A program made the translations under genes and the position numbers. Source: Clostridium algifaecis (GTDB lineage: Bacteria; Bacillota; Clostridia; Clostridiales; Clostridiaceae). From it: a stretch of 64,000 nt of DNA. The notes under the pieces were generated by a model. The model ran no database searches and was not told where the DNA came from. It saw nothing but the letters and a program-made list of their open reading frames with translations. Positions 36,887-45,651 of this stretch are shown piece by piece. Position 1 is the stretch's first letter; every line of letters begins with the position of its first letter. Location of the stretch: the NCBI RefSeq assembly GCF_017874415.1, contig NZ_JAGGLM010000005.1, positions 62,001 to 126,000 of the forward strand, written 5' to 3'.

Positions 36887-36916
36887 CCCCTTGCTAGTGT
36901 AAGTAAGGGGTTTATT
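36887..36916 (+). terminator. Terminator after the alcohol dehydrogenase gene
   Basis: CCCCTTGCT (36887-36895) pairs with AGTAAGGGG (36902-36910, one G-U) and is followed by TTTATTTTA. Confidence 0.75.
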
Positions 36917-36946
36917 TTATAGTAGATTAAGAAGGTGTGAAATTAA

Positions 36947-37873
36947 ATGATTATTACATGTGATGAACTATTGAATAATTATAGAAACAAGAAATGTAAG
37001 AAAAAATCAAAAAAGATGAATTTTATAGGCATATTTAACAAGAATGTTTATAATATAACTGCTCCTTTTTATAATAAAGGAAAAGTGGTTATAGCAGGAA
37101 GAGTTGAGTCAAGGAGAACCAATGATTCTATGGTATTATTCTTTGAAGAATATAAAGATGCATGGTGCCATATAATAGAATCACCTGTTATAAATCTTGA
37201 AGATCCATTTTTTACAAGGATAGGCAATGAAATGGTAATAGGTGGAGTAGAAGTATTTAAAGACATAAATAATCCAAATGATCTCATATGGAGAACAATA
37301 ATGTATAAAGGTAGTGACATCTTTAACTTAAAGCTTTTCTTTGTGGGTCCGGATGGAATGAAGGATTTACGTATAACGGAGTTAAAAGATGGAACAATAG
37401 GAGTATTTACCCGACCACAGGGAAGTAAAGGTGGAAGAGGAAAAATAGGTTTCACGAAAATTAAGAGATTAAATGATTTAAGCATAGGGGTAATTCAAGA
37501 TGCACCTATATTAAATGATTTTTTTAATGACGACGAATGGGGTGGAATCAATAGTATATATCCTATTGATAATGACAATATAGGACTTTTAGGACATATA
37601 GCCAAGATGGATGAATCTGGAATAAAACATTATTATCCAATGACATTTGTTTTAGATATTAATTCCTTAAAATACAAGGACGTACAGATAATTGCAGAGC
37701 GAGAAGATTTCCTCCCAGGTCCAAGCAAGGACGTGAGCTTGTATGATGTAGTATTTAGCGGAGGACTTGAATTTAAAGATAAAAAAGCAATTTTGTTTGC
37801 GGGCATAAGTGATATTGAGGCACAGACAATTGAAATAGACAATCCATTTTATGAATATATGCATGAAAATTAA
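36947..37873 (+). CDS. DUF1861 family protein (GH130-like beta-propeller)
   Basis: A 308-residue protein matching DUF1861 by the blocks YNITAPFYNKGKVVIAGRVE, DPFFTRIGNEMVIGGVEVF, GMKDLRITELKDGTIGVFTR, GGRGKIGFT, EWGGINSIY and DVVFSGGLEF. The repeated strand pattern suggests a five-bladed propeller related to GH130 phosphorylases. No function is established to my knowledge; pairing with a GH130 gene 21 bases downstream suggests mannoside or other oligosaccharide handling. No signal peptide, so intracellular. Confidence 0.75.
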   Translation: MIITCDELLNNYRNKKCKKKSKKMNFIGIFNKNVYNITAPFYNKGKVVIAGRVESRRTNDSMVLFFEEYKDAWCHIIESPVINLEDPFFTRIGNEMVIGGVEVFKDINNPNDLIWRTIMYKGSDIFNLKLFFVGPDGMKDLRITELKDGTIGVFTRPQGSKGGRGKIGFTKIKRLNDLSIGVIQDAPILNDFFNDDEWGGINSIYPIDNDNIGLLGHIAKMDESGIKHYYPMTFVLDINSLKYKDVQIIAEREDFLPGPSKDVSLYDVVFSGGLEFKDKKAILFAGISDIEAQTIEIDNPFYEYMHEN

Positions 37874-37894
37874 ATATAGTGGGGGAACACCAAT

Positions 37895-38941
37895 ATGAAA
37901 AGATATGAGAATAATCCTATTATAACTTTTAAAGACGTGAAACCATCAAATAAAAATTTTCAGGTTATAGGAGCATTTAACCCGGGAGCAGCTGAATATA
38001 ATGGTGAAATAATACTTGCCGTAAGAACAGCTGAAAGGGTAAGAGAATCAAATGATGATTGTATTAAAGTACCAGTTTTAGATGAAAATAGCCAGTCCAT
38101 AAAGATTGTTGAATTAAATACTAATGATAAAAAGTATGATTTTAGCGACTCAAGAGTAGTTAAAGAAGTGGGCAGTGATTCGGATTTTAAATATCTTACT
38201 TCAATGTCACATATAAGACTTGCAAGGAGCAGAGATGGCATAAATTTTAAGGTAGATGAAAAACCTTTTATCTTTCCTGGAAATAAATATGAAGGTTTTG
38301 GTATTGAAGATCCTAGAATAAGCAAAATAGATGATATTTATTATATTACGTATAGTGCTGTATCAAAATATGGTATAGTAGTAAGTTTGGCTGCAACCAG
38401 TGATTTCAAAAGTTATAGAAGATTAGGCAATATTTTTAGTACCGAGAATAAGGATGCAGTTCTTTTTCCAGAGAAGATTAATGGAAAGTATTTTGCATTA
38501 AACAGACCTGTATCTAAAAGTTCAGGAAAACCTGTAATATGGATATCAGAATCTAAAAATTTAATTGATTGGGGAAATCATAAGGTATTAGCCTGTACTA
38601 GGGAAAGGTATTGGGATTCAAGTAAAATAGGGGCGGGAATACCACCTATAAAAACTGAAAGAGGATGGCTTGAACTTTATCATGGAGTGGATGAGAATGA
38701 ACACTATTATATGGGAGCACTGCTGCTTGATATTAATGATCCGTCTAAAGTGATTTCAAGAAGTGAAAAGCCAATACTTGAACCAAAGGAAAATTATGAA
38801 ACAGAAGGATTTTTCAAGAATGTAGTTTTTCCTTGTGGTGCTGTTAAAAAGAATGATGAAATTTATATATATTATGGAATATCTGATAATTCTGTTGCAT
38901 TAGCCATGACAAAAACAGAAGATATTTTAAGAAATCTTTAA
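37895..38941 (+). CDS. Glycoside hydrolase family 130 protein (mannoside phosphorylase-like)
   Basis: GH130 enzymes act mostly as phosphorylases on beta-mannosides, releasing mannose 1-phosphate. The family start NNPIITFKDV and GAFNPGAAEYNGEIILAVRTAER, in part, are present, as are ARSRDGINF, the catalytic-Asp region GIEDPRISKIDDIYYITYS and GAGIPPIKTERGWLELYHGVD. Length 348 is normal. It is cytoplasmic. Its stop lies 15 bases before the sigma-54 activator start, so both belong to one transcript with DUF1861. Confidence 0.87.
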   Translation: MKRYENNPIITFKDVKPSNKNFQVIGAFNPGAAEYNGEIILAVRTAERVRESNDDCIKVPVLDENSQSIKIVELNTNDKKYDFSDSRVVKEVGSDSDFKYLTSMSHIRLARSRDGINFKVDEKPFIFPGNKYEGFGIEDPRISKIDDIYYITYSAVSKYGIVVSLAATSDFKSYRRLGNIFSTENKDAVLFPEKINGKYFALNRPVSKSSGKPVIWISESKNLIDWGNHKVLACTRERYWDSSKIGAGIPPIKTERGWLELYHGVDENEHYYMGALLLDINDPSKVISRSEKPILEPKENYETEGFFKNVVFPCGAVKKNDEIYIYYGISDNSVALAMTKTEDILRNL

Positions 38942-38956
38942 TGGAGAGTGAATTTG

Positions 38957-41059
38957 TTGATTGAAAAAACTATTGTGATTAATCACGGAAAAGGAATTCA
39001 TGCCAGGGCTGCGGCTTCCATAGTTCATAGGACTAATGATATACAAGGAAAATATGGTGTAGAAATTTTTATAAGTGCTAAAGATAGAAAAAAGGTATCT
39101 GCAACAAGCTTGATGCCGCTTGTAAATTTAAAAATCAAAGATAAGGAAAAAATAATTATTCAGGTACAGGGCAAGGATGAAACAGCTGCACTGGATGATG
39201 TAGTAGATTTTTTCAAGAAGGATTTTGGACTAAATGATAATAATACCATAAATCAAATTGATAATATCATAGATAATAGTGTCATTACTATGGGACAAAT
39301 ATTTCAGAATATAGTAAATGGAATTATAGTAACTGATGAAAAAGACAATATAATAATTTTTAATTCTATTGCGGAAAAATTTTTTGGTATACAGGAAAAC
39401 GCGGCTATAGGTAAAAAAATAAATGAGGTTATAGAAAATTCAAGGCTTAATGTAGTAAATAACACGGGAAAATCTGAACTCATGATAAAACAAGTTATAG
39501 GGGAAAGAATTGTTCTTATAAACAGGACTCCTGTTGTAATTGATGGAAAAGTAAAAGGGGCAATTGGAATATTTCAAGATATATCAAGCTTTGAAAAAGT
39601 AAAATTTGAATTGGATGAAGTAAAGGAGCTTCAAAAAAGACTACAGCTAATACTTCAATCTGTACAGGATGGTATATGTTTTATAGATGCAAAAGGAAAT
39701 ATAAACTATGTAAATGATGCCTATATAAATATACTTGGTATCAGCAGAAATGATATACTTGAAAAGAATATCAGGGAAATATCTCCAAATGGAGCAAGGC
39801 ATAAAGTATTAGTTAGTGGAAAAAGTATAAATAATGCCATAATTAAAAAAGAAAATGGAATAACTGTAATTTCTAATATAAATCCTGTAGTTGTAGATAA
39901 TAAAATTATAGGAGTTGTGTCTGTAGTAAAAAATTTAAAGCAGGTTGAAAAATTAACTGAAAAACTCAGTAAGGTATCGGCTAAAGCTGAATATTTAGAA
40001 GAGGAACTTATAAGAACCAAGAAGCCTGAAATGGTGTTTTCGAATTTTATTGGCAAAAGTGGCAAAATAATTGATGCACTTTCGATTGCATTAAAGGCTG
40101 CCCAAAGTAATGCCACTATTTTAATAAGAGGTGAAAGCGGTACAGGAAAAGAACTTATTGCAGAAGGAATCCATTATGCAAGTACAAACTATAAGGGACC
40201 TTTTATAAGAGTGAATTGTGCAGCTATACCTAAAAATCTCTTAGAAAGTGAGCTATTTGGACATGAAAAAGGTGCATTTACGGGTGCTATAAAGAGAAAA
40301 CTTGGTAAATTTGAATTAGCACAAAATGGTACTATGTTTTTGGATGAGATAGGCGAGCTGGAAAAAGATATGCAATCTAAGATTTTAAGGGCTATACAGG
40401 AAAAAGAATTCCAAAGAGTTGGAGGAGAAAAGACAATAAAAATAAATGTTAGAATAATAGCTGCAACAAATAGAAATTTAGAGGAAATGGTAAAGAAGGG
40501 TGAATTTAGAGAAGACCTATATTATAGATTAAATGTAATTCCAATATTTTTGCCGCCTCTTAGAGATAGAAAACAGGATATAGCACTGCTTGTGGAACAT
40601 TTTATGAACAAGTTTAAGAATTTTAGGAATAAAAAGATACGTGGAATTACAAATGAGGCTATGGAAGCTATTCTCAGCTATCCATGGCCTGGCAATGTGC
40701 GTGAACTTGAAAACTTGTTTGAGAGATTATATGCTCTAGTAGATGGTGAATATATTACAATAGATGATATGCCACCTTATATATGTGGAACAAAGCTAAA
40801 TAATAAATGCAAGATTGAAGATAGAAAAAATGTATGCAGCGAGGAAAAAATAGATTCAATAAGCAGGAGAATTTTAGATGAAGACGATGTACTGGCAATG
40901 AAAGATTATGAAAAACTTATAATAGAAAAAGCACTTAAAAAGTATGGAAGCTATAATGCAGCAGGAAAAGCGCTTGGACTGACACATAAAACTATAGCAT
41001 CTAAGGCAAGAAAATATAACTTGGAGAAAAAAATAAGCTGGGAAAAAGTATCAAGGTAA
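38957..41059 (+). CDS. Sigma-54 activator with N-terminal HPr domain and two PAS domains (DhaR-like)
   Basis: Four modules are visible in 700 residues. Residues 1-85 are an HPr domain: GKGIHARAAASI with His15 and Arg17 intact (Pro18 of classic HPr is Ala) and a Ser46-like region TSLMPLVNL. Two PAS domains follow (about 110-215 and 230-325). The AAA+ domain has Walker A GESGTGKE, the sigma-54-contacting GAFTGA and Walker B MFLDEIGE. A Fis-type helix-turn-helix (NAAGKALGLTHKTIASKARK) ends the protein. TTG 38957 puts the HPr histidine at residue 15. It lies directly before a -24/-12 promoter and dhaKLM, so it is probably their activator; E. coli DhaR has PAS and AAA+ but, as I know it, no HPr part. 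Confidence 0.88.
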   Translation: MIEKTIVINHGKGIHARAAASIVHRTNDIQGKYGVEIFISAKDRKKVSATSLMPLVNLKIKDKEKIIIQVQGKDETAALDDVVDFFKKDFGLNDNNTINQIDNIIDNSVITMGQIFQNIVNGIIVTDEKDNIIIFNSIAEKFFGIQENAAIGKKINEVIENSRLNVVNNTGKSELMIKQVIGERIVLINRTPVVIDGKVKGAIGIFQDISSFEKVKFELDEVKELQKRLQLILQSVQDGICFIDAKGNINYVNDAYINILGISRNDILEKNIREISPNGARHKVLVSGKSINNAIIKKENGITVISNINPVVVDNKIIGVVSVVKNLKQVEKLTEKLSKVSAKAEYLEEELIRTKKPEMVFSNFIGKSGKIIDALSIALKAAQSNATILIRGESGTGKELIAEGIHYASTNYKGPFIRVNCAAIPKNLLESELFGHEKGAFTGAIKRKLGKFELAQNGTMFLDEIGELEKDMQSKILRAIQEKEFQRVGGEKTIKINVRIIAATNRNLEEMVKKGEFREDLYYRLNVIPIFLPPLRDRKQDIALLVEHFMNKFKNFRNKKIRGITNEAMEAILSYPWPGNVRELENLFERLYALVDGEYITIDDMPPYICGTKLNNKCKIEDRKNVCSEEKIDSISRRILDEDDVLAMKDYEKLIIEKALKKYGSYNAAGKALGLTHKTIASKARKYNLEKKISWEKVSR

Positions 41060-41082
41060 AAAATATCATATTGATACTTTTT
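41043..41082 (+). terminator. Inverted repeat over the activator stop codon
   Basis: Bases 41043-41054 pair perfectly with 41071-41082 (12 bp, 16-base loop) and the right arm ends in a short T-run. The stop codon lies in the loop. It may be a terminator; as it lies about 50-90 bases upstream of the sigma-54 promoter, the two arms could instead be activator-binding half-sites. Confidence 0.5.
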
Positions 41083-41127
41083 ACTATAGCTGTTTTTAAG
41101 AATATCCTATAAATAAGGTATTAATCC

Positions 41128-41143
41128 TGGCATGAATTTTGCT
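41128..41143 (+). promoter_or_regulatory. Sigma-54 (-24/-12) promoter of dhaKLM
   Basis: TGGCATGAATTTTGCT matches the consensus TGGCAC-N5-TTGCW with one change; the GG (41129-41130) and GC (41141-41142) are 12 bases apart as required. Transcription would start near 41154, 72 bases before dhaK. The preceding gene is a sigma-54 activator. Confidence 0.85.
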
Positions 41144-41225
41144 TAAATATATTTGTGTTAATAAACTTGATTTTAATTTATAAGATTATTTTTAATAGAA
41201 TTATTAAAACTGGAGGAATTTTATA

Positions 41226-42224
41226 ATGAAAAAAATGATTAATAATCCTGAAAATGTTTTAAGTGAAATGCTTGAAGGCATAGCAAAGGCACATCCTGAA
41301 TATTTAAAGAAACTTGAAAATGCAAATGTACTGGTGAGAACTGACTTGAGTAAAAATAAAGTTGCTCTTGTAAGTGGTGGAGGAAGCGGACATGAGCCTG
41401 CTCATGGTGGATATGTGGGGGAAGGAATGCTTGATGCAGCAGTTGCAGGAGAAGTATTTACATCTCCAACTCCAGATCAGGTTTATGAGGCAGTAAAAGC
41501 AGTTGATAGAGGGAAAGGCGTTCTTCTGGTTATTAAAAATTACAGCGGAGATGTAATGAATTTTGATATGGCAAAAGATATGGCTGAAATGGATGGAATA
41601 AAAGTAGAATCAGTAGTTGTAAATGATGATGTTGCTGTAGAGAATAGTACATTTACAACAGGAAGAAGAGGAATTTGTGGTACTGTTTTTGTTCACAAGA
41701 TTGCAGGAGCTGCAGCTGAAGCCGGACTTGAACTTGAAGATGTAAAAAGAGTAGCTGAAAAAGTAATATCAAATGTTAGAAGTATGGGTATGGCACTTAG
41801 TTCCTGTACTGTTCCAGCAGCAGGAAAACCAAATTTTAAACTTCCTGAAGATGAAGTAGAAATTGGTATGGGCATACATGGAGAACCAGGTACTCACAGA
41901 GAAAAAATTAAAACTGCAGACGAAACTACAGAACATATGTTAGATAAAATATTAAAAGATATGCCATTAAATTCAGGAGATGAAGTTGCAGTAATGGTGA
42001 ATGGAATGTGCTCTACTCCACTAATGGAACTTTATATTGTAAATAGAAAAGTAAATGAAATTTTAAGTGCTTTAGGTGTTAAAATTCATAAGACATTTGT
42101 GGGTGAATATATGACTTCACTTGAAATGGCTGGATTTTCTATAAGTGTATTGAAATTGGATTCAGAGCTTAAAAAGTTTTTGGGGGATACTGCAAATACA
42201 CCTGCATTTAAATTAATAAAGTAA
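41226..42224 (+). CDS. dhaK: Dihydroxyacetone kinase subunit DhaK
   Basis: Binds dihydroxyacetone covalently through a histidine and receives phosphate from DhaL-ADP. Family marks are NVLVRTDLSKNKVALVSGGGSGHEPAHGGYVG, given here in two parts (start and glycine loop), VLLVIKNYSGDVMNF, and GMGIHGEPGTHRE near residue 215, which contains the substrate-binding histidine. Length 332 matches PTS-type DhaK rather than the ATP-dependent fused kinase. First gene behind the sigma-54 promoter; dhaL follows after 22 bases. Confidence 0.96.
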   Translation: MKKMINNPENVLSEMLEGIAKAHPEYLKKLENANVLVRTDLSKNKVALVSGGGSGHEPAHGGYVGEGMLDAAVAGEVFTSPTPDQVYEAVKAVDRGKGVLLVIKNYSGDVMNFDMAKDMAEMDGIKVESVVVNDDVAVENSTFTTGRRGICGTVFVHKIAGAAAEAGLELEDVKRVAEKVISNVRSMGMALSSCTVPAAGKPNFKLPEDEVEIGMGIHGEPGTHREKIKTADETTEHMLDKILKDMPLNSGDEVAVMVNGMCSTPLMELYIVNRKVNEILSALGVKIHKTFVGEYMTSLEMAGFSISVLKLDSELKKFLGDTANTPAFKLIK

Positions 42225-42246
42225 ATTGTAAAGGGAGCCTATTATT

Positions 42247-42873
42247 ATGATATCTGGAGAAAAAGTAATTCAAATAATAAATGAAATAGCAGATAAAATT
42301 GAAGAAAATAAATCTTATTTAACGGAACTTGATGCTGCAATAGGAGATGGAGACCATGGTCTTAATATGAGTAAGGGATTCAGAGCAGTTAAAGAAAAGT
42401 TAAAAGATGATGATGGTAAAAATATAGGAAATATATTTAAAAAAACTGGAATGGCCCTTGTATCGAATGTAGGCGGTGCATCAGGACCGCTTTATGGAAC
42501 TGCTTTTATGAAGGCAGCTGTCGTAGTTTCTGGAAAAGATAATATGGACATTGATGATTTTATAAATGTACTTAAAGCATCAATTGATGGTGTTGTAATG
42601 AGAGGAAAAGCACAAGCAGGAGACAAGACTATGTTGGATTCATTGATACCAGCATACGATGCAGCAAAAAAGGCAAAAGATGATGGAAAAGATGAAAAAG
42701 AAATATTAAAAGAAGTAAGTACAGCTGCAATTAATGGAGCTGAAGACACTAAAAAGATAGCAGCAAGAAAAGGAAGGGCAAGTTACCTTGGAGATAGAAG
42801 CATAGGGCATAAAGATCCAGGAGCAACTTCGAGTGCTATTATACTTGAAACTGTTTATAATTTTATAAAATAA
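42247..42873 (+). CDS. dhaL: Dihydroxyacetone kinase subunit DhaL
   Basis: Nucleotide-binding subunit carrying permanently bound ADP, which is rephosphorylated by DhaM. The metal/ADP site is visible as LDAAIGDGDHGLNMSKGF (Asp cluster and His) and GGASGPLYGTAFM; GDKTMLDSLIPA and GRASYLGDRSIGHKDPGA complete the pattern. 208 residues. In E. coli DhaL-ADP also stimulates DhaR, so it could signal here to the linked activator. Confidence 0.96.
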   Translation: MISGEKVIQIINEIADKIEENKSYLTELDAAIGDGDHGLNMSKGFRAVKEKLKDDDGKNIGNIFKKTGMALVSNVGGASGPLYGTAFMKAAVVVSGKDNMDIDDFINVLKASIDGVVMRGKAQAGDKTMLDSLIPAYDAAKKAKDDGKDEKEILKEVSTAAINGAEDTKKIAARKGRASYLGDRSIGHKDPGATSSAIILETVYNFIK

Positions 42874-42903
42874 TGACTTTAAACTAGAAAGGAGAGATTT
42901 ATA

Positions 42904-43293
42904 ATGGTAGGTATAGTTTTAGTTTCACATAGTCCAAAGGTTGCAGAAGGAATAAAAGAACTTTCTCTCCCTATGGCAGGTGATGTAAAAATTGAAGCGG
43001 CAGGAGGAACTGAAGATGGAAGGCTTGGAACTGATGTAAATAAGATTGTTGAAGCTATAGAAAAGGTATATTCCGATGATGGGGTTATAATATTATTTGA
43101 TCTTGGAAGTTCCTATATGAATGCGCAGATGGCAATAGAATTTTTGGATGAGAGTAAGCAAAAAAATGTTGAAATAGTTGATTGTGCTTTTGTAGAAGGA
43201 GCTATTACAGCAGCTGTTGAAAGTAGTTTAGATAAAAGCATGGAGGAAGTAAAAAATTCAGTTAAAAGCATGGAGCTTGGAAAAATGCCGTGA
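42904..43293 (+). CDS. dhaM: PTS-dependent dihydroxyacetone kinase phosphotransferase DhaM
   Basis: EIIA-mannose-type domain of 129 residues that passes phosphate from HPr to DhaL-ADP. The active-site histidine is His9 in VLVSHSPKVAEG; GGTEDGRLGTDV and VIILFDLGSSYMNA are family blocks. It lacks the HPr and EI-like domains fused to E. coli DhaM, so phosphate must come from a separate HPr. The HPr domain of the linked activator is a possible exchange partner. Confidence 0.94.
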   Translation: MVGIVLVSHSPKVAEGIKELSLPMAGDVKIEAAGGTEDGRLGTDVNKIVEAIEKVYSDDGVIILFDLGSSYMNAQMAIEFLDESKQKNVEIVDCAFVEGAITAAVESSLDKSMEEVKNSVKSMELGKMP

Positions 43294-43315
43294 AAGTAGA
43301 AAAATGAATTTTATT

Positions 43316-43360
43316 GAGAACCACCTTATATATAAATTGTATGTAAGGTGGCTCTTTCTT
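43316..43360 (+). terminator. Terminator after dhaKLM
   Basis: CCACCTTA (43321-43328) pairs with TAAGGTGG (43344-43351), extended outward by AGAG/CTCT-type pairs past one mismatch, then a T-rich tail. Confidence 0.75.
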
Positions 43361-43417
43361 TATTTGAATTATTGTATAAAATATAATATATAATCAGTAG
43401 TTTATGGAGGAATATAT

Positions 43418-44335
43418 ATGAAAATAGGAGTAGTTATGGGAGGAATATCCTCTGAAAGAGAAATATCATTGCAATCAGGAAAAGAAATAATGAATTGTTT
43501 CGACAAAGATAAGTATGAAATAGTTCCTGTAGTTATAGATAAAAAAGAAGACATAATAACAAAGACAAAAGATATAGATTTTGCGTTTCTTGCACTTCAT
43601 GGAAAATTTGGAGAAGATGGAACGGTTCAATCTGTGCTTGATACTTTAGATATACCTTATTCGGGATGCAGTCCTATTACAAGTGCAATATGTATGGATA
43701 AGGATATGACAAAAAAAGTTCTTAAAAGCAAAGATATTAATACTGCAAGGTGGATGTGTGTAAAATCTATAGATGAAATAGATTATGATTATTTAGATAA
43801 AATCGGATATCCTGTATTTGTAAAACCTAATTCAGGTGGCTCAAGTGTTGCAACTAATTTAATTAAAAGAAGAGAAGATATAGAAAATGCTGTCAAAGAG
43901 GCACTTGAATATGATGAAGAAGTTATGATTGAGGAATATATAAAAGGAGAAGAAGTTACCTGTTGTGTTCTAAATGGGAAAACTCTCCCAATAATTACTA
44001 TAAAACCTAAAACGGAATTCTTCGATTATAAAGCAAAATATACAGATGGCGGCTCGGATGAAGTAGTAATTAAACTTCCGGATGAACTTGAAGAAAAAAT
44101 TCAAAAAATTTCACTTGACTGCTGGAAAGCATTGAAATGTAGAGTTTATGTAAGAGTGGATTTAATTGTAAAAGATAATATACCATATGTACTTGAATTG
44201 AATACTTTGTCTGGAATGACAAAAAATAGTCTATTCCCTAAAAGTGCAAAAGCTGTAGGAATATCTTATAGTCAGCTTCTTGATAAAATAGTTGAATATT
44301 CACTGAAGGAAGCAAAAAAAGTTTGTGCTGAATAA
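43418..44335 (+). CDS. ddl: D-alanine--D-alanine ligase
   Basis: ATP-grasp enzyme making the D-Ala-D-Ala dipeptide for peptidoglycan. Visible features are [32 protein letters not shown], the PYSGC segment, [12 protein letters not shown] (ATP site) and [21 protein letters not shown] in two parts at the C-terminal metal site. 305 residues. Stands alone between terminators. Confidence 0.95.
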   Translation: MKIGVVMGGISSEREISLQSGKEIMNCFDKDKYEIVPVVIDKKEDIITKTKDIDFAFLALHGKFGEDGTVQSVLDTLDIPYSGCSPITSAICMDKDMTKKVLKSKDINTARWMCVKSIDEIDYDYLDKIGYPVFVKPNSGGSSVATNLIKRREDIENAVKEALEYDEEVMIEEYIKGEEVTCCVLNGKTLPIITIKPKTEFFDYKAKYTDGGSDEVVIKLPDELEEKIQKISLDCWKALKCRVYVRVDLIVKDNIPYVLELNTLSGMTKNSLFPKSAKAVGISYSQLLDKIVEYSLKEAKKVCAE

Positions 44336-44419
44336 TTAACTAAAAATATATTAAAAAAATATGATATTTGCAATATATAAGGCATTTTTATTATATATTA
44401 TGAATATTGAAAGCTGGCG

Positions 44420-44448
44420 TTGACATCTTATATTGCTAATGCTATACT
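44420..44448 (+). promoter_or_regulatory. Promoter of the SAM riboswitch transcript
   Basis: Perfect TTGACA (44420-44425), 17 bases, TATACT (44443-44448), 32 bases before the aptamer. Bases 44336-44419 hold nothing else I recognise. Confidence 0.85.
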
Positions 44449-44479
44449 TTCTCTAAAGTAAAATTTAATATTAAGTTAA

Positions 44480-44575
44480 CTTATCAAGAGAGGTGGAGGG
44501 ATTGGCCCTATGAAACCCAGCAACCAGTATTTATACATGGTGCTAACTCCAGCAGCGAAAGCTGAAAGATGAGAA
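44480..44575 (+). promoter_or_regulatory. SAM-I riboswitch (S box)
   Basis: The canonical S-box order is visible: CTTATCAAGAGAGGTGGAGG, then GGCCCTATGAAACCC and GCAACC (P2/kink-turn and SAM pocket), ending AGCTGAAAGATGAG. With SAM bound, the following terminator should form and shut off metQ. Confidence 0.96.
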
Positions 44576-44591
44576 AATCAGTGAGTCTTTT

Positions 44592-44618
44592 TACTCGAGG
44601 ATTTCCTCGAGTTTTATT
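44592..44618 (+). terminator. Riboswitch-controlled terminator
   Basis: ACTCGAGGA (44592-44600) pairs perfectly with TCCTCGAGT (44603-44611), followed by TTTTATTTATTTTATTTTT. It lies 17 bases after the SAM-I aptamer and 40 before metQ. Confidence 0.92.
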
Positions 44619-44651
44619 TATTTTATTTTTAATTTATGAGGAGGACTTATT

Positions 44652-45476
44652 ATGAAAAACATAAAAAAAATACTAGCAGCTGTGTTTTCTTCAGTACTTA
44701 TTGTAGCCTTAGTAGGCTGTGGAACACAAAGCAGCAGCACTGGGAATACAGCAAAGGATGACAAAAAGGTAATAACAATAGGTGCAACACCAAAACCACA
44801 TGCTGAAATACTTGAGAAAGTAAAGCCAATACTTAAAAAAGAAGGATATGATCTGAAAATCCAACAATTTACAGATTTTGTTACTCCAAACAAGGCGCTT
44901 GCGTCTAAAGATATAGATGCAAATTTCTTTCAACATATACCATATTTAGATGAATATAATAAAAAGAATAGTACAGATTTGGTATATGTAGCAAAAGTTC
45001 ATCTTGAACCAATGGGAGTATATTCAAAGAAAATCAAGAACTTAAAGGAACTTAAAAATGGTGCTGAGATTGCCGTACCTAATGATCCTACTAATGAAGC
45101 AAGAGCATTAAAGCTTTTAGCACGTGAAGGTGTAATAAAAGTTAAATCAGGAGAACTCATTTCAAAACTTGATATAACTGAAAATAAAAAGAATTTGAAG
45201 TTTCAGGAACTAGATGCACCACAGCTTCCTAGAGTTTTAGGAGATGTAGATGCAGCAGTTATAAATACAAATTTTGCACTTGAAGCAAAATTAAATCCAC
45301 TTAAAGATGCTATTGCAATAGAATCAAAGGAATCACCTTATTCAAATGTAATTGTAGTAAGAAAAGAAGATAAGGATAAGCCTTATGTTAAGGCACTTGT
45401 AAAGGCTGTAAATTCTCCTGAAATAAAAAAATATATACAGGATAACTACAAAGGGAGTATAATACCAGCATTTTAA
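44652..45476 (+). CDS. metQ: Methionine ABC transporter substrate-binding lipoprotein
   Basis: NlpA/MetQ-type binding lipoprotein. Signal peptide with lipobox LVGC (Cys23). Mature part begins with the family pattern ITIGATPKPHAEILEKVKP and holds FQHIPYLDEYNKKN and IAVPNDPTNEARALKLLA. The SAM riboswitch supports methionine as ligand. metN (ATPase) and metI (permease) are not next to it, so it must use a transporter encoded elsewhere or act alone. Ribosome binding site GAGGAGG. A terminator follows. Confidence 0.93.
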   Translation: MKNIKKILAAVFSSVLIVALVGCGTQSSSTGNTAKDDKKVITIGATPKPHAEILEKVKPILKKEGYDLKIQQFTDFVTPNKALASKDIDANFFQHIPYLDEYNKKNSTDLVYVAKVHLEPMGVYSKKIKNLKELKNGAEIAVPNDPTNEARALKLLAREGVIKVKSGELISKLDITENKKNLKFQELDAPQLPRVLGDVDAAVINTNFALEAKLNPLKDAIAIESKESPYSNVIVVRKEDKDKPYVKALVKAVNSPEIKKYIQDNYKGSIIPAF

Positions 45477-45497
45477 TGAATTACAGTGTTTGTGGAG

Positions 45498-45538
45498 AAA
45501 CTGAGATACTTTTTAAAATAAGTGTTCTCAGTTTTTTT
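45498..45538 (+). terminator. Terminator after metQ
   Basis: AAACTGAGA (45498-45506) pairs with TCTCAGTTT (45526-45534), then a run of T to 45538. Confidence 0.8.
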
Positions 45539-45651
45539 ATGTTATATTTGAAATATGAACTAAATATTAATTATATATCTATGCTTGTGAACATAACTAA
45601 TTTTATGCAAAAATATAAGTATGGATATCAAATGGTAATGGGAGTGAAATT

